Below are positions 46,494 to 58,233 of a DNA stretch of 64,000 nt, piece by piece. The first letter of the stretch is position 1. The number at the start of each line of letters is the position of its first letter. The stretch spans positions 22,633-86,632 of the forward strand of contig NZ_VOHC01000004.1 of assembly GCF_007859275.1 (NCBI RefSeq). The letters are read 5' to 3'. The position numbers and the translations under genes were made by a program. Origin of the DNA: Planomicrobium sp. CPCC 101079 (GTDB lineage Bacteria > Bacillota > Bacilli > Bacillales_A > Planococcaceae). Below the pieces are notes generated by a model. The model had not been told where the DNA came from. It worked only from the letters and a program-made list of their open reading frames with translations, and did no database searches.

Positions 46494-48221
46494 TTACCTC
46501 ATGAAAGCGGGGAACAAGGTTTTTTTGTTCATAACATCATATATTCCTTTTTGAGTAACTCGGATATAAGGCAGATGGGTCGCCTGTAAAAACAGGAGCG
46601 TATAAATCGCATCGCCCTTCGTATATCCGCGTTCTTTTAAAGCCGCCTTTAACGACAGTTCCTGTTCAATCAATTGTTCCATCGGCAGATTCGACATGAT
46701 TCCGCCAATCGGAAGCGGCACAGAGCAAATTGTTTTCTTGTTTTCTACAAGGACAATTCCTCCTTGCATAAGCTTCAGCTGGTTGAATGCTTCCCACATA
46801 TCTTCCCGGTTTTTGCCGATTAGAATAATGTCTCCGGTATTGCTGTAGGATGAAGCAAATCCGCTCACATTGGTGGCAAATCCTTTTATAAGCGTATTGA
46901 CGCGCCATTTCCCCTGTTTGTCGAGCAGCATAAGGAAGCTCTCTTCATGGTCTGCCGATAAATTGCCGTTATTTGTATCTACGCTTACTGAATATGGTTT
47001 GGTAATAACATCATTGACCATTTCCAGTCCGAATGGCATCGAAAATTGAAAATCATCTTCCGTCAATTCAAAATCCAAAGAAAGGTCAGGCATGGCCGAC
47101 CAATCGATTTTCGGGAGCGATTGTGTTTTCTCGCCGTCTTTTTTCAGCCAGACACCTTTCGATATAACGCCGGACGGCACTGGATTGTCCAACGAATCGA
47201 GTATATTCAAATTCGCATAACGGCCTGTTGCGATAACACCATGGAGGCTTGTTACATTATAATATCTGGCAACGTTATAAGAAGCCATCAAGTACGCGTC
47301 TATTGCCGGCACTCCCGCTTCTAATGCAATTTTTATGCATAGATCCATGACACCGTCCAGATGGAAAGACGGCGTAGAACCGTCTGTCGTCATCATTAAT
47401 TTATCGAATACACCGATATCCTTCTCAATAATTCCTTCCAACAGAGCCGGTAAATCCGGGCGAATCGATGAATGGCGAAGCGTAACGCCGTAGCCATGGA
47501 GCAGGCGCATCTCCACTTCCTCAGCTGTCATCGCTTCATGGTCTCCGTCTGCACCGAGCAATCTCATGCGGGCCAAAGTTTTTTCCGAAGCCCCTGGGAA
47601 ATGGCCTTCAATTTTTTTCAATCCCATTTTCGCTTGTTGAATCCAATACAGCATCTGGTCATCGCCAGCCATCAGTTTCGGCCACCCTGTCAGTTCACCG
47701 CCAAGCAAAACATCCGGACGGTCTAGCCATTCGCCCACTGCTTTCGTTGTGAACAACTGGTCTTCTTCAATCAATTCCGTCTGCGAATCAAAACGCGTCC
47801 ACCAATAAAAAGAAAATGGCAATTGGTTCAACTGATCCAGCAATGAAAACGCTTTCTCGTTTTCTAATGCCAAAAACAATGTCAAGTTATCGGATAAGAA
47901 GGCAGTTGTTCCATGCTGAGCGGAATAATCTGCGAAGGTTTGAGGGTTATACAGCTGATAAGGATGGACATGAGGTTCAATATAGCCTGGAACGACAAAT
48001 TTCCCTGTTAAGTTCACTATATCGGTGGACGGGTCGATTTTCGGCATTTCTTTTCCAGCGTATACAATGCGATCGTCTTTGATCCATATATTTCCCGTCA
48101 TCCATTTTTTAAAGATACTATGTAAATAATACGCATTTGTTAAAACCAGATCCGGAGCTATCTCTTTTGTAATCACTTTTAGTTGTTCCCTGATTTCTGT
48201 GTTTTTCCACAATGGATTCAC
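46494..48221 (-). CDS. yerA: Adenine deaminase-like amidohydrolase YerA
   Basis: 575 residues, amidohydrolase superfamily. VPGYIEPHVHPYQ has the HxH metal pair; ATGRYANLNILDSL precedes the C-terminal composite domain. It is related to adenine deaminase (AdeC), and the location directly downstream of the purine operon terminator fits a purine salvage link, though activity is unproven. GTG 48221 with AAGGAGC 14 bases upstream. Cotranscribed with yerB and yerC. Confidence 0.9.
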   Translation of the reverse strand: MNPLWKNTEIREQLKVITKEIAPDLVLTNAYYLHSIFKKWMTGNIWIKDDRIVYAGKEMPKIDPSTDIVNLTGKFVVPGYIEPHVHPYQLYNPQTFADYSAQHGTTAFLSDNLTLFLALENEKAFSLLDQLNQLPFSFYWWTRFDSQTELIEEDQLFTTKAVGEWLDRPDVLLGGELTGWPKLMAGDDQMLYWIQQAKMGLKKIEGHFPGASEKTLARMRLLGADGDHEAMTAEEVEMRLLHGYGVTLRHSSIRPDLPALLEGIIEKDIGVFDKLMMTTDGSTPSFHLDGVMDLCIKIALEAGVPAIDAYLMASYNVARYYNVTSLHGVIATGRYANLNILDSLDNPVPSGVISKGVWLKKDGEKTQSLPKIDWSAMPDLSLDFELTEDDFQFSMPFGLEMVNDVITKPYSVSVDTNNGNLSADHEESFLMLLDKQGKWRVNTLIKGFATNVSGFASSYSNTGDIILIGKNREDMWEAFNQLKLMQGGIVLVENKKTICSVPLPIGGIMSNLPMEQLIEQELSLKAALKERGYTKGDAIYTLLFLQATHLPYIRVTQKGIYDVMNKKTLFPAFMR

Positions 48222-48333
48222 TCTTATCCCGCTCCTTTTATTACTGTTTCAATACATTACATACTAGCATAAAAATGCATGAAGATACAATTTCACATGG
48301 GAAAAAATGAATATTCTCATGGGCTTTTGACAC

Positions 48334-48366
48334 AAAAAATCCACGCATCGAGGCGTGGGTTTTTTT
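48334..48366 (-). terminator. Terminator of the GNAT gene
   Basis: AATCCACGC (48338-48346) and GCGTGGGTT (48353-48361) with T7. Confidence 0.88.
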
Positions 48367-48368
48367 CA

Positions 48369-48959
48369 TCAATTTGCAATTTGATTTGTAAAAGGTTCCA
48401 ACACATTCTCTTTGTCTACTTCATTGTAGGTTAGAACTTTTGATACCGGCTCATGAGTTTCGCCGTAAAGTTCTTCCACTTTGTATGAATGAATATCCTT
48501 ATAAGCTTTTTTCATCGCTTCATAGATATCTTCTTCAGTTTCGCCGTTTGGAGCCCAGTACAAGATTTCCATTGAATTTTCTTCGCCTGTCGCTACTGAG
48601 CGGCGGCAATAGCCGATTGATGCGGCATGTTCAAATCCTTCTCGTGCATAAAAGCGCAAACGTTTTTCAGTATCTGTATCTTCATAGTTGACCGGTTCCA
48701 CTTCCAGGAGGATCGGTTTGTTTTTGTCTTTTAACATCTGCAGCGTCTTTTTGCCGAGACCCATGCCGCGCGATTCTTTCGAAACAAATAAATAATCGAC
48801 AAAAGAAAAGTTCGAGAATTCCGCGTACATTAAGACATGATATGGACCTTCATCCTTATAATAGACATTGCCTTTTTCCTTCAACAACGTCTCCATATGT
48901 TCTTTTGATTTCATTTCTTCTACTGGAAAATACTGATTTAACTTTTCATACCAATTCAT
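48369..48959 (-). CDS. GNAT family acetyltransferase
   Basis: 196 residues. YLFVSKESRGMGLGKKTLQ is the acetyl-CoA pyrophosphate loop (about 58-75); LRFYAREGFEH follows. ATG 48959 is chosen, with GAAGGGAG ten bases upstream; a TTG directly before it is a possible alternative. Between yerA and purD, where B. subtilis has only yezC, so it looks like a local insertion. Substrate unknown. Confidence 0.88.
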   Translation of the reverse strand: MNWYEKLNQYFPVEEMKSKEHMETLLKEKGNVYYKDEGPYHVLMYAEFSNFSFVDYLFVSKESRGMGLGKKTLQMLKDKNKPILLEVEPVNYEDTDTEKRLRFYAREGFEHAASIGYCRRSVATGEENSMEILYWAPNGETEEDIYEAMKKAYKDIHSYKVEELYGETHEPVSKVLTYNEVDKENVLEPFTNQIAN

Positions 48960-49101
48960 CAAATTTCTCCCTTCGAGTTTAAAATCTGCTGACTAATTTT
49001 CAGCTGCCAGTGGCCGTATCGTTCTGGAGAGTACATAGAGGTAACTGCGGGTCGTTCAAATCTCAACTTAAATCTTTACCCAAGTGGCTGAGGAATAAAA
49101 C

Positions 49102-49137
49102 AAAAATGGCACAAATTCATTTGAACATGTGCCATTT
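49102..49137 (-). terminator. Terminator of the purine operon
   Basis: AAATGGCACA (49104-49113) and TGTGCCATTT (49128-49137), followed on the minus strand by a T-run. Confidence 0.9.
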
Positions 49138-49176
49138 CTAATCTAATAATGCAATTATAACATTTTTCCGCTCAAT

Positions 49177-50433
49177 TTACGATTGTTTTGCTCGCCACCC
49201 AATATCCGAACGATAGAAAAAACGATTCCACTGAAGACGCGCCATTTGTTTATAGACGTTCTCCTGGGCATCTTGAATCGATCCCCCAGCTGCAGAAACA
49301 AGCAAAACACGGCCGCCATTGCCGGCAAATCCGTTTTCATCCCTCTTGGTTCCGGCATGGGTGATTTCTACACCCTGCAATTCAGATAGATCGGGAAGTG
49401 CATGGCCTTTTTCCACTGCTCCGGGATAGCCTTCGCTAGCTACCACAACGCCAAGAACCGCTTGCTTGTCCCATTCAAGAGAATAAGTGCCTCCATCTAA
49501 AATGGCAGCAATAAATTCAGCAAAATCAGATGTCATCCGGGGCAGCACCACTTGTGTTTCTGGATCGCCGAATCGCGCATTAAATTCAATCACTTTCGGA
49601 CCTTCTTCAGTCAAGATGATACCAGCATATAAAATCCCGTTGAACGGTGTGCCTTCTTTCTGCATTGCTTCGACCGCCGGCTGGACAATGCGCTCAAACG
49701 TTTCGCTAACAACAGACTCAGGAATTTGCGGAACCGGTGAATAAGCACCCATGCCGCCTGTATTCGGTCCGCGGTCCCCATCATATGCCCGTTTATGGTC
49801 CTGTGAAATAGGCATCGGGTAAATCTTGCCGTCCTGGACAAACGACATGAACGAAAATTCTTCGCCTGCCAAGAACTCTTCAATAACCACCTTCGAACCG
49901 GAACTTCCGAATTTCGCATCTTCCAGCATGTCATTGACAGCGGCAATTGCTTCACCTTCTGTCATCGCGACGACAACTCCCTTGCCGGCAGCCAAGCCAT
50001 CCGCCTTTATGACAATCGGCGCCCCGTGTTCACGAATAAACGCAATCGCTGTTTCAGCCGAGGTAAAAGTTTCATAGGCTGCAGTCGGGATGCCGTATTT
50101 CTTCATTAGTTCTTTTGCAAATGCTTTACTGCCTTCAATTTGTGCAGCTCCTTTTGAAGGGCCAAAAATCGGCAGACCTCGATCGTTAAAAAAGTCGACT
50201 ATGCCTTCGGCAAGCGGCTGTTCCGGACCGACAAACGTAAAGCTGATATCGTTTGTTTCAACGAAATCCGCCAATTCGATGAAATTCATTTCATCGATTG
50301 CCACCAGTTCCGCTTCTGTTTCCATTCCAGCATTCCCAGGTGCCGCATAAACGCGTTCAACAGCAGAAGAGCGGGAAAATTGCCGTACAATGGCGTGTTC
50401 TCTGCCGCCTCGTCCGATAACCAATACCTTCAT
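49177..50433 (-). CDS. purD: Phosphoribosylamine-glycine ligase PurD
   Basis: 418 residues, ATP-grasp enzyme making GAR. LVIGRGGREHAIVRQ at the start and YAGIILTEEGPKVIEFNARF near residue 280 are signature regions; GDPETQVVLPRM follows. Last gene of the operon, with a terminator 40 bp beyond. Start ATG 50433 has GAGGTG upstream. Confidence 0.97.
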   Translation of the reverse strand: MKVLVIGRGGREHAIVRQFSRSSAVERVYAAPGNAGMETEAELVAIDEMNFIELADFVETNDISFTFVGPEQPLAEGIVDFFNDRGLPIFGPSKGAAQIEGSKAFAKELMKKYGIPTAAYETFTSAETAIAFIREHGAPIVIKADGLAAGKGVVVAMTEGEAIAAVNDMLEDAKFGSSGSKVVIEEFLAGEEFSFMSFVQDGKIYPMPISQDHKRAYDGDRGPNTGGMGAYSPVPQIPESVVSETFERIVQPAVEAMQKEGTPFNGILYAGIILTEEGPKVIEFNARFGDPETQVVLPRMTSDFAEFIAAILDGGTYSLEWDKQAVLGVVVASEGYPGAVEKGHALPDLSELQGVEITHAGTKRDENGFAGNGGRVLLVSAAGGSIQDAQENVYKQMARLQWNRFFYRSDIGWRAKQS

Positions 50434-50448
50434 GTAGCTTCACCTCGC

Positions 50449-51984
50449 TTAATGTTTGAAATGGCGCACGCCTGTAAAGACCATGGCAATACCGAATTCG
50501 TTCGCTTTATCGATCGACTCTTGGTCTTTTTTTGATCCGCCCGGTTGGATGATTGCTTTTATGCCGGCTTGCGCTGCAGCTTCTACTGTATCGGACATCG
50601 GGAAAAATGCATCAGATGCCATGATGGCGCCTTGCGCCCGTTCTCCCGCTTGTTCAAGAGCGATTTTGGCAGAACCGACTCGGTTCATCTGGCCTGCACC
50701 GATGCCCAGTGTCATATCGCTATCACATACAACAATGGCATTTGATTTAACGTGCTTTACAACGTTCCAGCCAAGCTTCAGCGCTTCAATTTCCGCTTCT
50801 GTCGGCTGGCGTTCTGTCACTACTTGAATTTCAGCATCTTCATATCCCAGCTCATCCGGCTGCTGGACGAGAAGGCCGCCTTCGACAGTCACTAAGTTCC
50901 AGCGGTCTTTTTTCGCACGCTCGAACGGGATGGTCAACAGACGGATATTCTTCTTTTGTGTGAGTATTTCAAGCGCTTCTGCCGCGAAAGCCGGAGCGAT
51001 AACAATTTCCAGGAAGATGCCGGCCAATTGCCGAGCGGTATCCGCATCCACTTCCCGGTTCAACGCAACGATGCCGCCGAAAATCGACGTAGCGTCCGCT
51101 TCGTAAGCTTTGGCGAAAGCTTCACTGATTGTTTCGCCTGTCCCTACGCCACAAGGATTCATATGCTTGACCGCAACAGCTGCAGGCAGTGTGAACTCTT
51201 TGATGATTTGAAGCGCCGCGTTGGCGTCCTGTATATTGTTATACGACAACTCTTTGCCGTGCACTTGGTCTGCACCCGCAATCGAGAAATCAGAACCGAG
51301 CGGGCTGCGGTAAAACGCCGCTTTTTGGTGCGGATTTTCCCCGTAGCGGAGCGGCTGGTTTAATTCATATGTAAGGGTCAATTGATCCGGGAATTCTTCT
51401 CCCGTAAGTTCAGTCAAGTAATTGGATATGTACGAATCGTAAGCAGCTGTATGGCGGAATACTTTTGCGGCCAGGCGCCGGCGTGTTTCGTGTGTTGTGC
51501 CGTTTTGTTCGCGAAGTTCGACTAGGACCGCTTCATAATCTGACGCATCGACGATCACTGCCACGTAAGCGTGATTTTTTGCAGCTGAACGGAGCATCGT
51601 CGGGCCGCCGATATCAATGTTTTCGATGGCATCGTCCACTGTCACATCCGGTTTTGCGATCGTCTCCCGGAACGGATACAAATTGACACATACGATGTCG
51701 ATTGGTGAAATGCCGTTTTCCGCCATTTCACGCTGATGCTCTTCATCATCTGCTTTTGCAAGCAGCCCGCCGTGCACCAGCGGATGAAGCGTCTTCACGC
51801 GCCCGCCAAGAATTTCAGGGAATTTCGTCACTTCATCAACCGCTGTGATTGCCACACCGTTGTCTTCCAAAAATCGCTTCGTGCCGCCAGTCGATAAAAT
51901 TTCATACCCCATCTTTTCAAGCTCTTTCGCAAAATCCAAAATCCCTGATTTATCCGATACACTCAGTAACGCTCTTTTTTTCAC
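50449..51984 (-). CDS. purH: Bifunctional AICAR formyltransferase/IMP cyclohydrolase PurH
   Basis: 511 residues. N-terminal IMP cyclohydrolase domain ([16 protein letters not shown]) and C-terminal AICAR transformylase with [15 protein letters not shown] and [20 protein letters not shown]. It completes IMP synthesis. GTG 51984 with AGGAGG seven bases upstream; upstream in-frame extension lacks a site. Confidence 0.97.
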   Translation of the reverse strand: MKKRALLSVSDKSGILDFAKELEKMGYEILSTGGTKRFLEDNGVAITAVDEVTKFPEILGGRVKTLHPLVHGGLLAKADDEEHQREMAENGISPIDIVCVNLYPFRETIAKPDVTVDDAIENIDIGGPTMLRSAAKNHAYVAVIVDASDYEAVLVELREQNGTTHETRRRLAAKVFRHTAAYDSYISNYLTELTGEEFPDQLTLTYELNQPLRYGENPHQKAAFYRSPLGSDFSIAGADQVHGKELSYNNIQDANAALQIIKEFTLPAAVAVKHMNPCGVGTGETISEAFAKAYEADATSIFGGIVALNREVDADTARQLAGIFLEIVIAPAFAAEALEILTQKKNIRLLTIPFERAKKDRWNLVTVEGGLLVQQPDELGYEDAEIQVVTERQPTEAEIEALKLGWNVVKHVKSNAIVVCDSDMTLGIGAGQMNRVGSAKIALEQAGERAQGAIMASDAFFPMSDTVEAAAQAGIKAIIQPGGSKKDQESIDKANEFGIAMVFTGVRHFKH

Positions 51985-52018
51985 TGTGAATCCTCCTATA
52001 ATTAGCCGAATTGGGTTT

Positions 52019-52630
52019 TCAGCCTCGCATTGAATCAAGTAAATCTTTTTTATTCACTGATTGATGGAATAGTTTTTGCAGCGTCGCCGGATAGAGTTCA
52101 TGCTCAAGCTTATGGATTTCAGCTTCTACTGCCGCTCGGTCACGGCCCAAAATCGGAAACGATTTTTGTGAAATAATTGATCCGGTGTCCATCCCTGCAT
52201 CCACGAAATGGACTGTAACTCCCGCCGTATCCGCTCCCGATGCCATCGTTTGCCCAATCGCGTCTTTACCAGGGAACGCCGGCAAAACGGATGGATGGAT
52301 ATTGACGATGCGGTTATCGAAAGCATTAAGCAAGACAGGACCGATCAAACGCATATAGCCGGCAAGGACAAGCCATTCCACGCCACGTTCTTCAAGTTTT
52401 TCTTTAAGCATCTCTTCATATCTTTGTTTAGAATCAAACTTAGCCGGAACAAAAGAAAATGACTCGATTCCAAGCTGACTTGCCCGCTCGATAACGAAAG
52501 CATCGGGACGGTCAGTCACAACAAGTGCAATTTCCGCCTGAAGCTTGCCTTCTTGAATCGCTTCTGCAATCGCCTGAAAATTAGAGCCGTTCCCGGAAGC
52601 GAAAACGGCGATTTTTGGTTTACTTGTCAT
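52019..52630 (-). CDS. purN: GAR formyltransferase PurN
   Basis: 203 residues. [19 protein letters not shown] binds folate/phosphate, and [17 protein letters not shown] carries catalytic Asn/His. 10-formyl-THF dependent. ATG 52630 overlaps the purM end by 11 bases, so translation is coupled. Confidence 0.96.
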   Translation of the reverse strand: MTSKPKIAVFASGNGSNFQAIAEAIQEGKLQAEIALVVTDRPDAFVIERASQLGIESFSFVPAKFDSKQRYEEMLKEKLEERGVEWLVLAGYMRLIGPVLLNAFDNRIVNIHPSVLPAFPGKDAIGQTMASGADTAGVTVHFVDAGMDTGSIISQKSFPILGRDRAAVEAEIHKLEHELYPATLQKLFHQSVNKKDLLDSMRG

Positions 52631-53681
52631 ATAAGCTGCCATCCTGTTCACCAGAAAATTGAACCCCAGCTGTATTAGAAACTCTCCCAATCACATAAGC
52701 TTGTTCGCCATTTTGGGTTGCCGCATCCAAAACCCTGTCAGCGTCTTCTGGAGCGACAGCCAAGACAAAACCGATGCCCATATTGAAAACAGAATAGAGG
52801 TCCCGGTCAGCCAAACCGCCTTTTTCTTTCAAGAGGCTAAAGACATCAAGCACTGGCCAGCTTCCAAGTCGAATTTCCGCGCCTAATCCTTCAGGCATCA
52901 TCCGGGGAATGTTTTCGATAAAACCGCCACCCGTTACATGCGCCATACCGTGGACGTGGACGTCTTTTGACACCGCAGCAACTGCCTTAGCGTAGATTTT
53001 TGTAGGCGTCAACAGCACATCGCCAAGAGCGCCTAACGCTTCATAGCCTTCCACTGCTTGGTTTAAAGTGAAGTTGTTTTCTTCAAAAACAATTTGGCGG
53101 ACAAGCGAATAGCCATTTGAGTGGATACCGCTTGAAGCTAGCCCAATCAGCACGTCACCCGCTTGGATGTTTTCGCCCGTAACAATCTTGGATTTTTCCG
53201 CAGCTCCAACTGCAAAGCCTGCAATATCGTACTCATCTGCTTCGTAAAGGCCCGGCATTTCAGCCGTTTCGCCGCCAATCAATGCCGCGCCTGCTTGGAC
53301 GCAGCCGTCTGCAACGCCTTTGACGATTTGTTCAATTTTTTCTGGCACTGCTTTGCCGACCGCAATATAATCAAGGAAAAACAACGGTTCTGCACCTTGT
53401 GCCACGATATCGTTGACGCACATGGCGACACAGTCAACACCGATCGAATCGTGCTTGTCCGCCATGAAAGCAAGCTTCAATTTTGTTCCGACGCCGTCCG
53501 TTCCGGACACCAGTACCGGTTCTTTCAATTCAAGCGCCGACAGATCGAACATTCCGCCAAATCCCCCGAATGCCCCCATTAAGCCTTTTCGTGCTGTCCG
53601 TTCCACATGGGATTTCATGCGGTTGACTGCTTCATAGCCCGCTTCGATATTAACGCCTGCTTTTTCATACGCTTTAGACAC
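52620..53681 (-). CDS. purM: AIR synthetase PurM
   Basis: 353 residues. [18 protein letters not shown] and [20 protein letters not shown] are PurM ATP/metal regions; VGGIG-type C-half with [17 protein letters not shown] 53681 with AGGAGG seven bases upstream. It closes the imidazole ring from FGAM. Confidence 0.97.
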   Translation of the reverse strand: MSKAYEKAGVNIEAGYEAVNRMKSHVERTARKGLMGAFGGFGGMFDLSALELKEPVLVSGTDGVGTKLKLAFMADKHDSIGVDCVAMCVNDIVAQGAEPLFFLDYIAVGKAVPEKIEQIVKGVADGCVQAGAALIGGETAEMPGLYEADEYDIAGFAVGAAEKSKIVTGENIQAGDVLIGLASSGIHSNGYSLVRQIVFEENNFTLNQAVEGYEALGALGDVLLTPTKIYAKAVAAVSKDVHVHGMAHVTGGGFIENIPRMMPEGLGAEIRLGSWPVLDVFSLLKEKGGLADRDLYSVFNMGIGFVLAVAPEDADRVLDAATQNGEQAYVIGRVSNTAGVQFSGEQDGSLYDK

Positions 53682-53692
53682 GCTGTATCCTC

Positions 53693-55114
53693 CTATCGCA
53701 CTGTTTCTTTTTCGTGTGGCAATACCGTAGTAGGAAAAATGTTTGTCGGGTATTCTCCTGTAAAACAAGCCAAGCAATGGCCGCATTTCGACCCTGGGTC
53801 GGTTCTGCCGATATTTTGCACCATGCCATCCACTGACAAAAACGACAGCGAATCGGCACCGATGATTTCACGCATTTCTTCTATCGTATTGTTCGCAGCA
53901 ATCAATTCTCCGGAAGTGCTGATATCAATGCCATAGAAACATGGGCTTTTGATTGGCGGAGAAGAGATAACCACATGTACTTCCGTTGCACCAGCTTCTT
54001 TCAGCAAATTGACGATATGGCGGGAAGTCGTCCCGCGGACAATTGAATCATCCACCATGACAACGCGTTTGCCTTTTACCACTTGGCGGACAGGCGACAA
54101 TTTCATCTTGACGCCTTGTTCGCGCAAATCCTGGGATGGCTGGATGAATGTACGGCCGACGTAACGGTTCTTAATCAATCCAAGTTCATATGGAATTCCG
54201 CTTGCTTCCGAGTATCCGATTGCAGCAGAAATGCTCGAATCCGGAACACCCGTAACAACGTCCGCTTCAATCGGGAATTCTTTTGCCAATTGAATGCCAA
54301 GGCGTTTGCGGGCTGCATGGATATTGACTCCGTCAATATCGGAATCGGGGCGGGAAAAGTACACATACTCCATCGTACATATTGAGCGTTCTTCAGGGTA
54401 AGCAAAGCGTTCTGCACGGACGCCATCGTTTGTGACTATCAAAAATTCGCCAGGTTCAACTGAACGAACGAACTCCGCTCCCACGATATCAAAAGCGCAA
54501 GTTTCAGATGCTACCACCCAGGAATCGCCCAGCTTTCCTAGCGATAATGGGCGCAAGCCGTTCGGATCAAGTGCAACATACATGGCCTCTTCCGATAAGA
54601 TAATACAAGCAAAAGCACCTTTTAATAGGGACAATGCATTTTTTGCTTTTTCTTCAAATGTCGCATAGCCGCTGCGTTTGATTAAATGAGCCAATACTTC
54701 TGTATCAGATGTTGTTTGAAAAATGCTGCCTTGGCGCTCCAAATGGCCTTTTAACTCGGTTGCATTCACCAAATTGCCGTTATGCGAAATAGCCAAACTG
54801 CCTGTAGTTGAATTGAACAAGAGCGGCTGGACATTCTCAATGCCGCTGCCTCCTGCTGTTGCATAACGGACATGGCCGATTGCTGCATTTCCTGCGATTT
54901 TTTCAATTTTCTCAGGCGTAAACACTTCACTGACCATGCCTTCGCCTTTTAACGGTTTCAAAGACTTTCCGTCTGTTGAAACAATTCCGGCGCCTTCTTG
55001 CCCCCGATGCTGCAGCGCATGCAAACCGTAATAGGTCAATTGAGTTGCATTGGCATGTCCCCAGATTCCGAAAATACCGCATTCTTCGTTTAAGCTTCTG
55101 ATTTCAGCAAGCAT
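53693..55114 (-). CDS. purF: Amidophosphoribosyltransferase PurF
   Basis: 473 residues. Propeptide [11 protein letters not shown] is removed to expose the nucleophile C12 (CGIFGIWG), as in B. subtilis PurF. The PRPP motif [15 protein letters not shown] is at about 343-357; Cys residues late in the chain fit the 4Fe-4S cluster. First committed step of purine synthesis. ATG 55114 with AAGGAG seven bases upstream; starts within the purL end. Confidence 0.97.
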   Translation of the reverse strand: MLAEIRSLNEECGIFGIWGHANATQLTYYGLHALQHRGQEGAGIVSTDGKSLKPLKGEGMVSEVFTPEKIEKIAGNAAIGHVRYATAGGSGIENVQPLLFNSTTGSLAISHNGNLVNATELKGHLERQGSIFQTTSDTEVLAHLIKRSGYATFEEKAKNALSLLKGAFACIILSEEAMYVALDPNGLRPLSLGKLGDSWVVASETCAFDIVGAEFVRSVEPGEFLIVTNDGVRAERFAYPEERSICTMEYVYFSRPDSDIDGVNIHAARKRLGIQLAKEFPIEADVVTGVPDSSISAAIGYSEASGIPYELGLIKNRYVGRTFIQPSQDLREQGVKMKLSPVRQVVKGKRVVMVDDSIVRGTTSRHIVNLLKEAGATEVHVVISSPPIKSPCFYGIDISTSGELIAANNTIEEMREIIGADSLSFLSVDGMVQNIGRTDPGSKCGHCLACFTGEYPTNIFPTTVLPHEKETVR

Positions 55115-57315
55115 GGGATAGCTCCTTTCCAAGCTGAGCGAAGCGCATCGACGGATTCATTGATCCAAGCCGTGCCATCTTCACTTTTGATGATTACACG
55201 TTCTCCAGTGACAGTGCCGATCCGCTTGGCATCCTTGACGATTGCTTCAAATTCTTCCACATGTTCCGGTGATACAGAAACGATAAAGCGTGATTGTGAT
55301 TCGCTGAAAAGAGCCGTAGTTGCTGAACCTGGAAGCGTCGCTTCAATTCCTAATCCGTTGCCGAACGTTTTTTCTGCAAGCGCGACAGCTACACCGCCTT
55401 CAGCCACATCATGCGCAGAAGCGATTAACCCTTGCTTGATAGCAGTTAAAATTTGCGCTTGACGCTCCGCTTCTACTGTTAAATCGATAGCTGGCGCTTT
55501 TCCGAAAATGCGGCCTTCGACTAGTTTTTGAAGCTCGCTGCCGCCAAATTCCGTAAAGCTTTCCCCAATCAAATACACGGCATCTCCGACATTTTTCACG
55601 TCTTGAGTGGTTACGTGAGAGAGGTCTTCCACTAATCCGACCAAGCCGATAGTCGGCGTCGGGTAAATGGCCGTACCATTTGTTTCATTATATAAAGAGA
55701 CGTTTCCGCCGATAACTGGTGCATCCAAAATCGTGCATGCTTCAGACATACCGTCAGCCGCTTTTTCAAGCTGCCAGAAAATCTCCGGTTTTTCCGGATT
55801 TCCGAAATTCAAGCAATCCGTGATCGCCAGCGGTTTTGCGCCGGATACGACCACGTTGCGTGCCGCTTCCGCCACCGCAATCTTGCCGCCAGTTTCCGGA
55901 TCCAAATAGATATAGCGGGAGTTGCAGTCTGTCGTCATTGCCAATCCTTTGTTCGTGCCGCGCACACGGATCACCGCTGCATCAGACCCAGGGCTGACCA
56001 CTGTGCTCGTACGCACTTGGTGGTCATATTGGTCGTAAACCCATTCTTTTGAAGCAATCGTCGGCTGCTGCAATAAATTCAGCAAAGCTTCCTGATGGTT
56101 TTCCACTTTCGGCTCGGCATTGTCCATCGCCTGGTATTCTTTGAAATAAGCTGGGACACTTGATGGCTTGTGGTAAACCGGCGCATCTTCGGCTAAAGCG
56201 TCAACTGGCACTTCCGCTACCACTTCCCCTTTATGGAGCAGGCGAAGCGTGGAATCGTCCGTCACAGTTCCAACGGTCACAGCATCCAAGCCGTATTTCT
56301 CGAACAACTCAACGATTTCCGGCTCGCGGCCTTTTTTCACAACGATCAGCATGCGCTCTTGTGATTCGGACAACATCATTTCGTATGCTGTCATGTCCGT
56401 TTCACGCTGCGGCACGTGATCCAAATTCATTTCAATTCCAGACCCTGCTTTTGAAGCCATTTCAGCAGAAGAAGAAGTCAGTCCTGCAGCACCCATATCC
56501 TGAATGCCGATCAGCGCATCTGATTTCACAAGCTCGAGGCATGCTTCGAGCAAAAGCTTTTCCATGAACGGGTCGCCTACTTGGACTGCCGGGCGGTTGT
56601 CCCCTGATGATTCCGTCAATTCTTCAGAAGCGAATGTTGCCCCATGTATGCCATCGCGGCCAGTTTTAGCCCCAACATACATAACCGGATTGCCGACGCC
56701 TGAAGCGACACCTTTTTGAATATCTTCGTGGTTGATCAAACCAACGCACATCGCATTAACGAGTGGATTGCCATCGTATGAATCGTCAAATTGTACTTCG
56801 CCGCCAACAGTCGGAATGCCGATGCAATTGCCATATCCAGCGATTCCGGCAACCACTTCTTCAAACAAATATTTCACGCGTGGAGTTGTCAATTCGCCAA
56901 AGCGCAAAGAATTCAGCAAGGCAATAGGGCGAGCGCCCATCGAGAACACATCACGGATAATTCCACCGACGCCTGTCGCTGCCCCTTGATATGGTTCAAT
57001 TGCAGATGGGTGGTTATGCGATTCCATTTTGAAAACGACTGCCTGATTGTCACCGATATCGACGATGCCAGCGCCTTCTCCCGGTCCCTGCAATACGCGA
57101 GGCGCTTTAGTAGGGAATTTAGAAAGGACTGGCTTTGAATTTTTATACGAGCAGTGTTCGGACCACATGACCGAAAACAAACCGGTTTCTGTGTAATTTG
57201 GCGTTCTGCCCAAAATCTTTTCAACCATTGCAAATTCCGCATCCGATAAGCCCATTTGCTGATAAATCTTCTGTTCTTTAATCTGCGCTGTATTTGGCTC
57301 AAGCATGAGTGACAT
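55090..57315 (-). CDS. purL: FGAM synthase large subunit PurL
   Basis: 741 residues, small-type PurL needing PurS and PurQ. It has [39 protein letters not shown] and [21 protein letters not shown] precedes ATG 57315, which overlaps the purQ end. Confidence 0.97.
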   Translation of the reverse strand: MSLMLEPNTAQIKEQKIYQQMGLSDAEFAMVEKILGRTPNYTETGLFSVMWSEHCSYKNSKPVLSKFPTKAPRVLQGPGEGAGIVDIGDNQAVVFKMESHNHPSAIEPYQGAATGVGGIIRDVFSMGARPIALLNSLRFGELTTPRVKYLFEEVVAGIAGYGNCIGIPTVGGEVQFDDSYDGNPLVNAMCVGLINHEDIQKGVASGVGNPVMYVGAKTGRDGIHGATFASEELTESSGDNRPAVQVGDPFMEKLLLEACLELVKSDALIGIQDMGAAGLTSSSAEMASKAGSGIEMNLDHVPQRETDMTAYEMMLSESQERMLIVVKKGREPEIVELFEKYGLDAVTVGTVTDDSTLRLLHKGEVVAEVPVDALAEDAPVYHKPSSVPAYFKEYQAMDNAEPKVENHQEALLNLLQQPTIASKEWVYDQYDHQVRTSTVVSPGSDAAVIRVRGTNKGLAMTTDCNSRYIYLDPETGGKIAVAEAARNVVVSGAKPLAITDCLNFGNPEKPEIFWQLEKAADGMSEACTILDAPVIGGNVSLYNETNGTAIYPTPTIGLVGLVEDLSHVTTQDVKNVGDAVYLIGESFTEFGGSELQKLVEGRIFGKAPAIDLTVEAERQAQILTAIKQGLIASAHDVAEGGVAVALAEKTFGNGLGIEATLPGSATTALFSESQSRFIVSVSPEHVEEFEAIVKDAKRIGTVTGERVIIKSEDGTAWINESVDALRSAWKGAIPCLLKSEA

Positions 57316-57982
57316 TTGCTTCCCTCCACTGTTTTACAATTGATTTGAATAATGCAAGTCCATCATCGCCATTGATTAGTTCGGATACGGCGCGCTCAGG
57401 GTGCGGCATCATGCCGAGCACGTTTCCGCGTTCGTTGATAATGCCTGCAATTTGATTTCGGCTGCCGTTAAAGTCGTCTGCATATGAAAATACGATTTGA
57501 TTGTTTTGAAGAAGTTGTTCATATGTTTCATCATCGCAGTAGTAATTGCCTTCGCCATGAGCGATTGGAATTTGGATTTCTTGGCCTTGCTCGTATTCAG
57601 TCGTGAACAACGTATCAGCATTTTCCACTTTCAAGCCGACCGTTTTGCACATGAATTTCAAGTTTTTGTTGCGCAATAGCACGCCTGGAAGAAGTCCGGC
57701 TTCTGTCAAAATTTGAAACCCGTTGCAGATTCCAAGAACCGGCTTGCCGGCTTCCGCCGCTTTTTTCACTTCATCCATGACTGCTGATGACTGGGCGATT
57801 GCGCCGCAGCGTAGGTAATCGCCGTATGAAAAGCCGCCTGGCAAAAGAACGCCATCGTATTTGCTCAAATCTGTAGAGTCATGCCAAACGTATTCTGCTT
57901 CTTCGCCCAGCTCATCTTTGATTGCATGGTACATATCCAAATCACAATTAGAGCCCGGAAAAACAATCACTGCGAATTTCAT
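57299..57982 (-). CDS. purQ: FGAM synthase glutaminase subunit PurQ
   Basis: 227 residues, class I glutaminase. Nucleophile Cys in [11 protein letters not shown]; His and Glu in MMPHPERA near the C-terminus. PGSNCDLD at the start. ATG overlaps purS stop as ATGA. Confidence 0.97.
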   Translation of the reverse strand: MKFAVIVFPGSNCDLDMYHAIKDELGEEAEYVWHDSTDLSKYDGVLLPGGFSYGDYLRCGAIAQSSAVMDEVKKAAEAGKPVLGICNGFQILTEAGLLPGVLLRNKNLKFMCKTVGLKVENADTLFTTEYEQGQEIQIPIAHGEGNYYCDDETYEQLLQNNQIVFSYADDFNGSRNQIAGIINERGNVLGMMPHPERAVSELINGDDGLALFKSIVKQWREANVTHA

Positions 57983-58233
57983 TGTGAGACAGCCTCCTCA
58001 ATTTCAAAACGGTAATCTTCAATTACGGTATTGGTTAACAGCTTTTGGCACATTTCATTCACCAATGCATCCACATCTTGCACATCTTCTACAATGTTCA
58101 ATTCCAAAAATTTTCCGATTCGGACATCCTCAACTTCGCTATAGCCCATCTTATGAAGAGACCCCATAACTGCTGATCCTTGCGGGTCTAGTACACTTTC
58201 GCGTAATGTTACGTAGATTTTTACTTTTTTCAT
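57979..58233 (-). CDS. purS: FGAM synthase subunit PurS
   Basis: 84 residues, [20 protein letters not shown] then [20 protein letters not shown]. Dimeric bridge for PurL-PurQ. ATG overlaps the purC stop. Confidence 0.96.
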   Translation of the reverse strand: MKKVKIYVTLRESVLDPQGSAVMGSLHKMGYSEVEDVRIGKFLELNIVEDVQDVDALVNEMCQKLLTNTVIEDYRFEIEEAVSQ

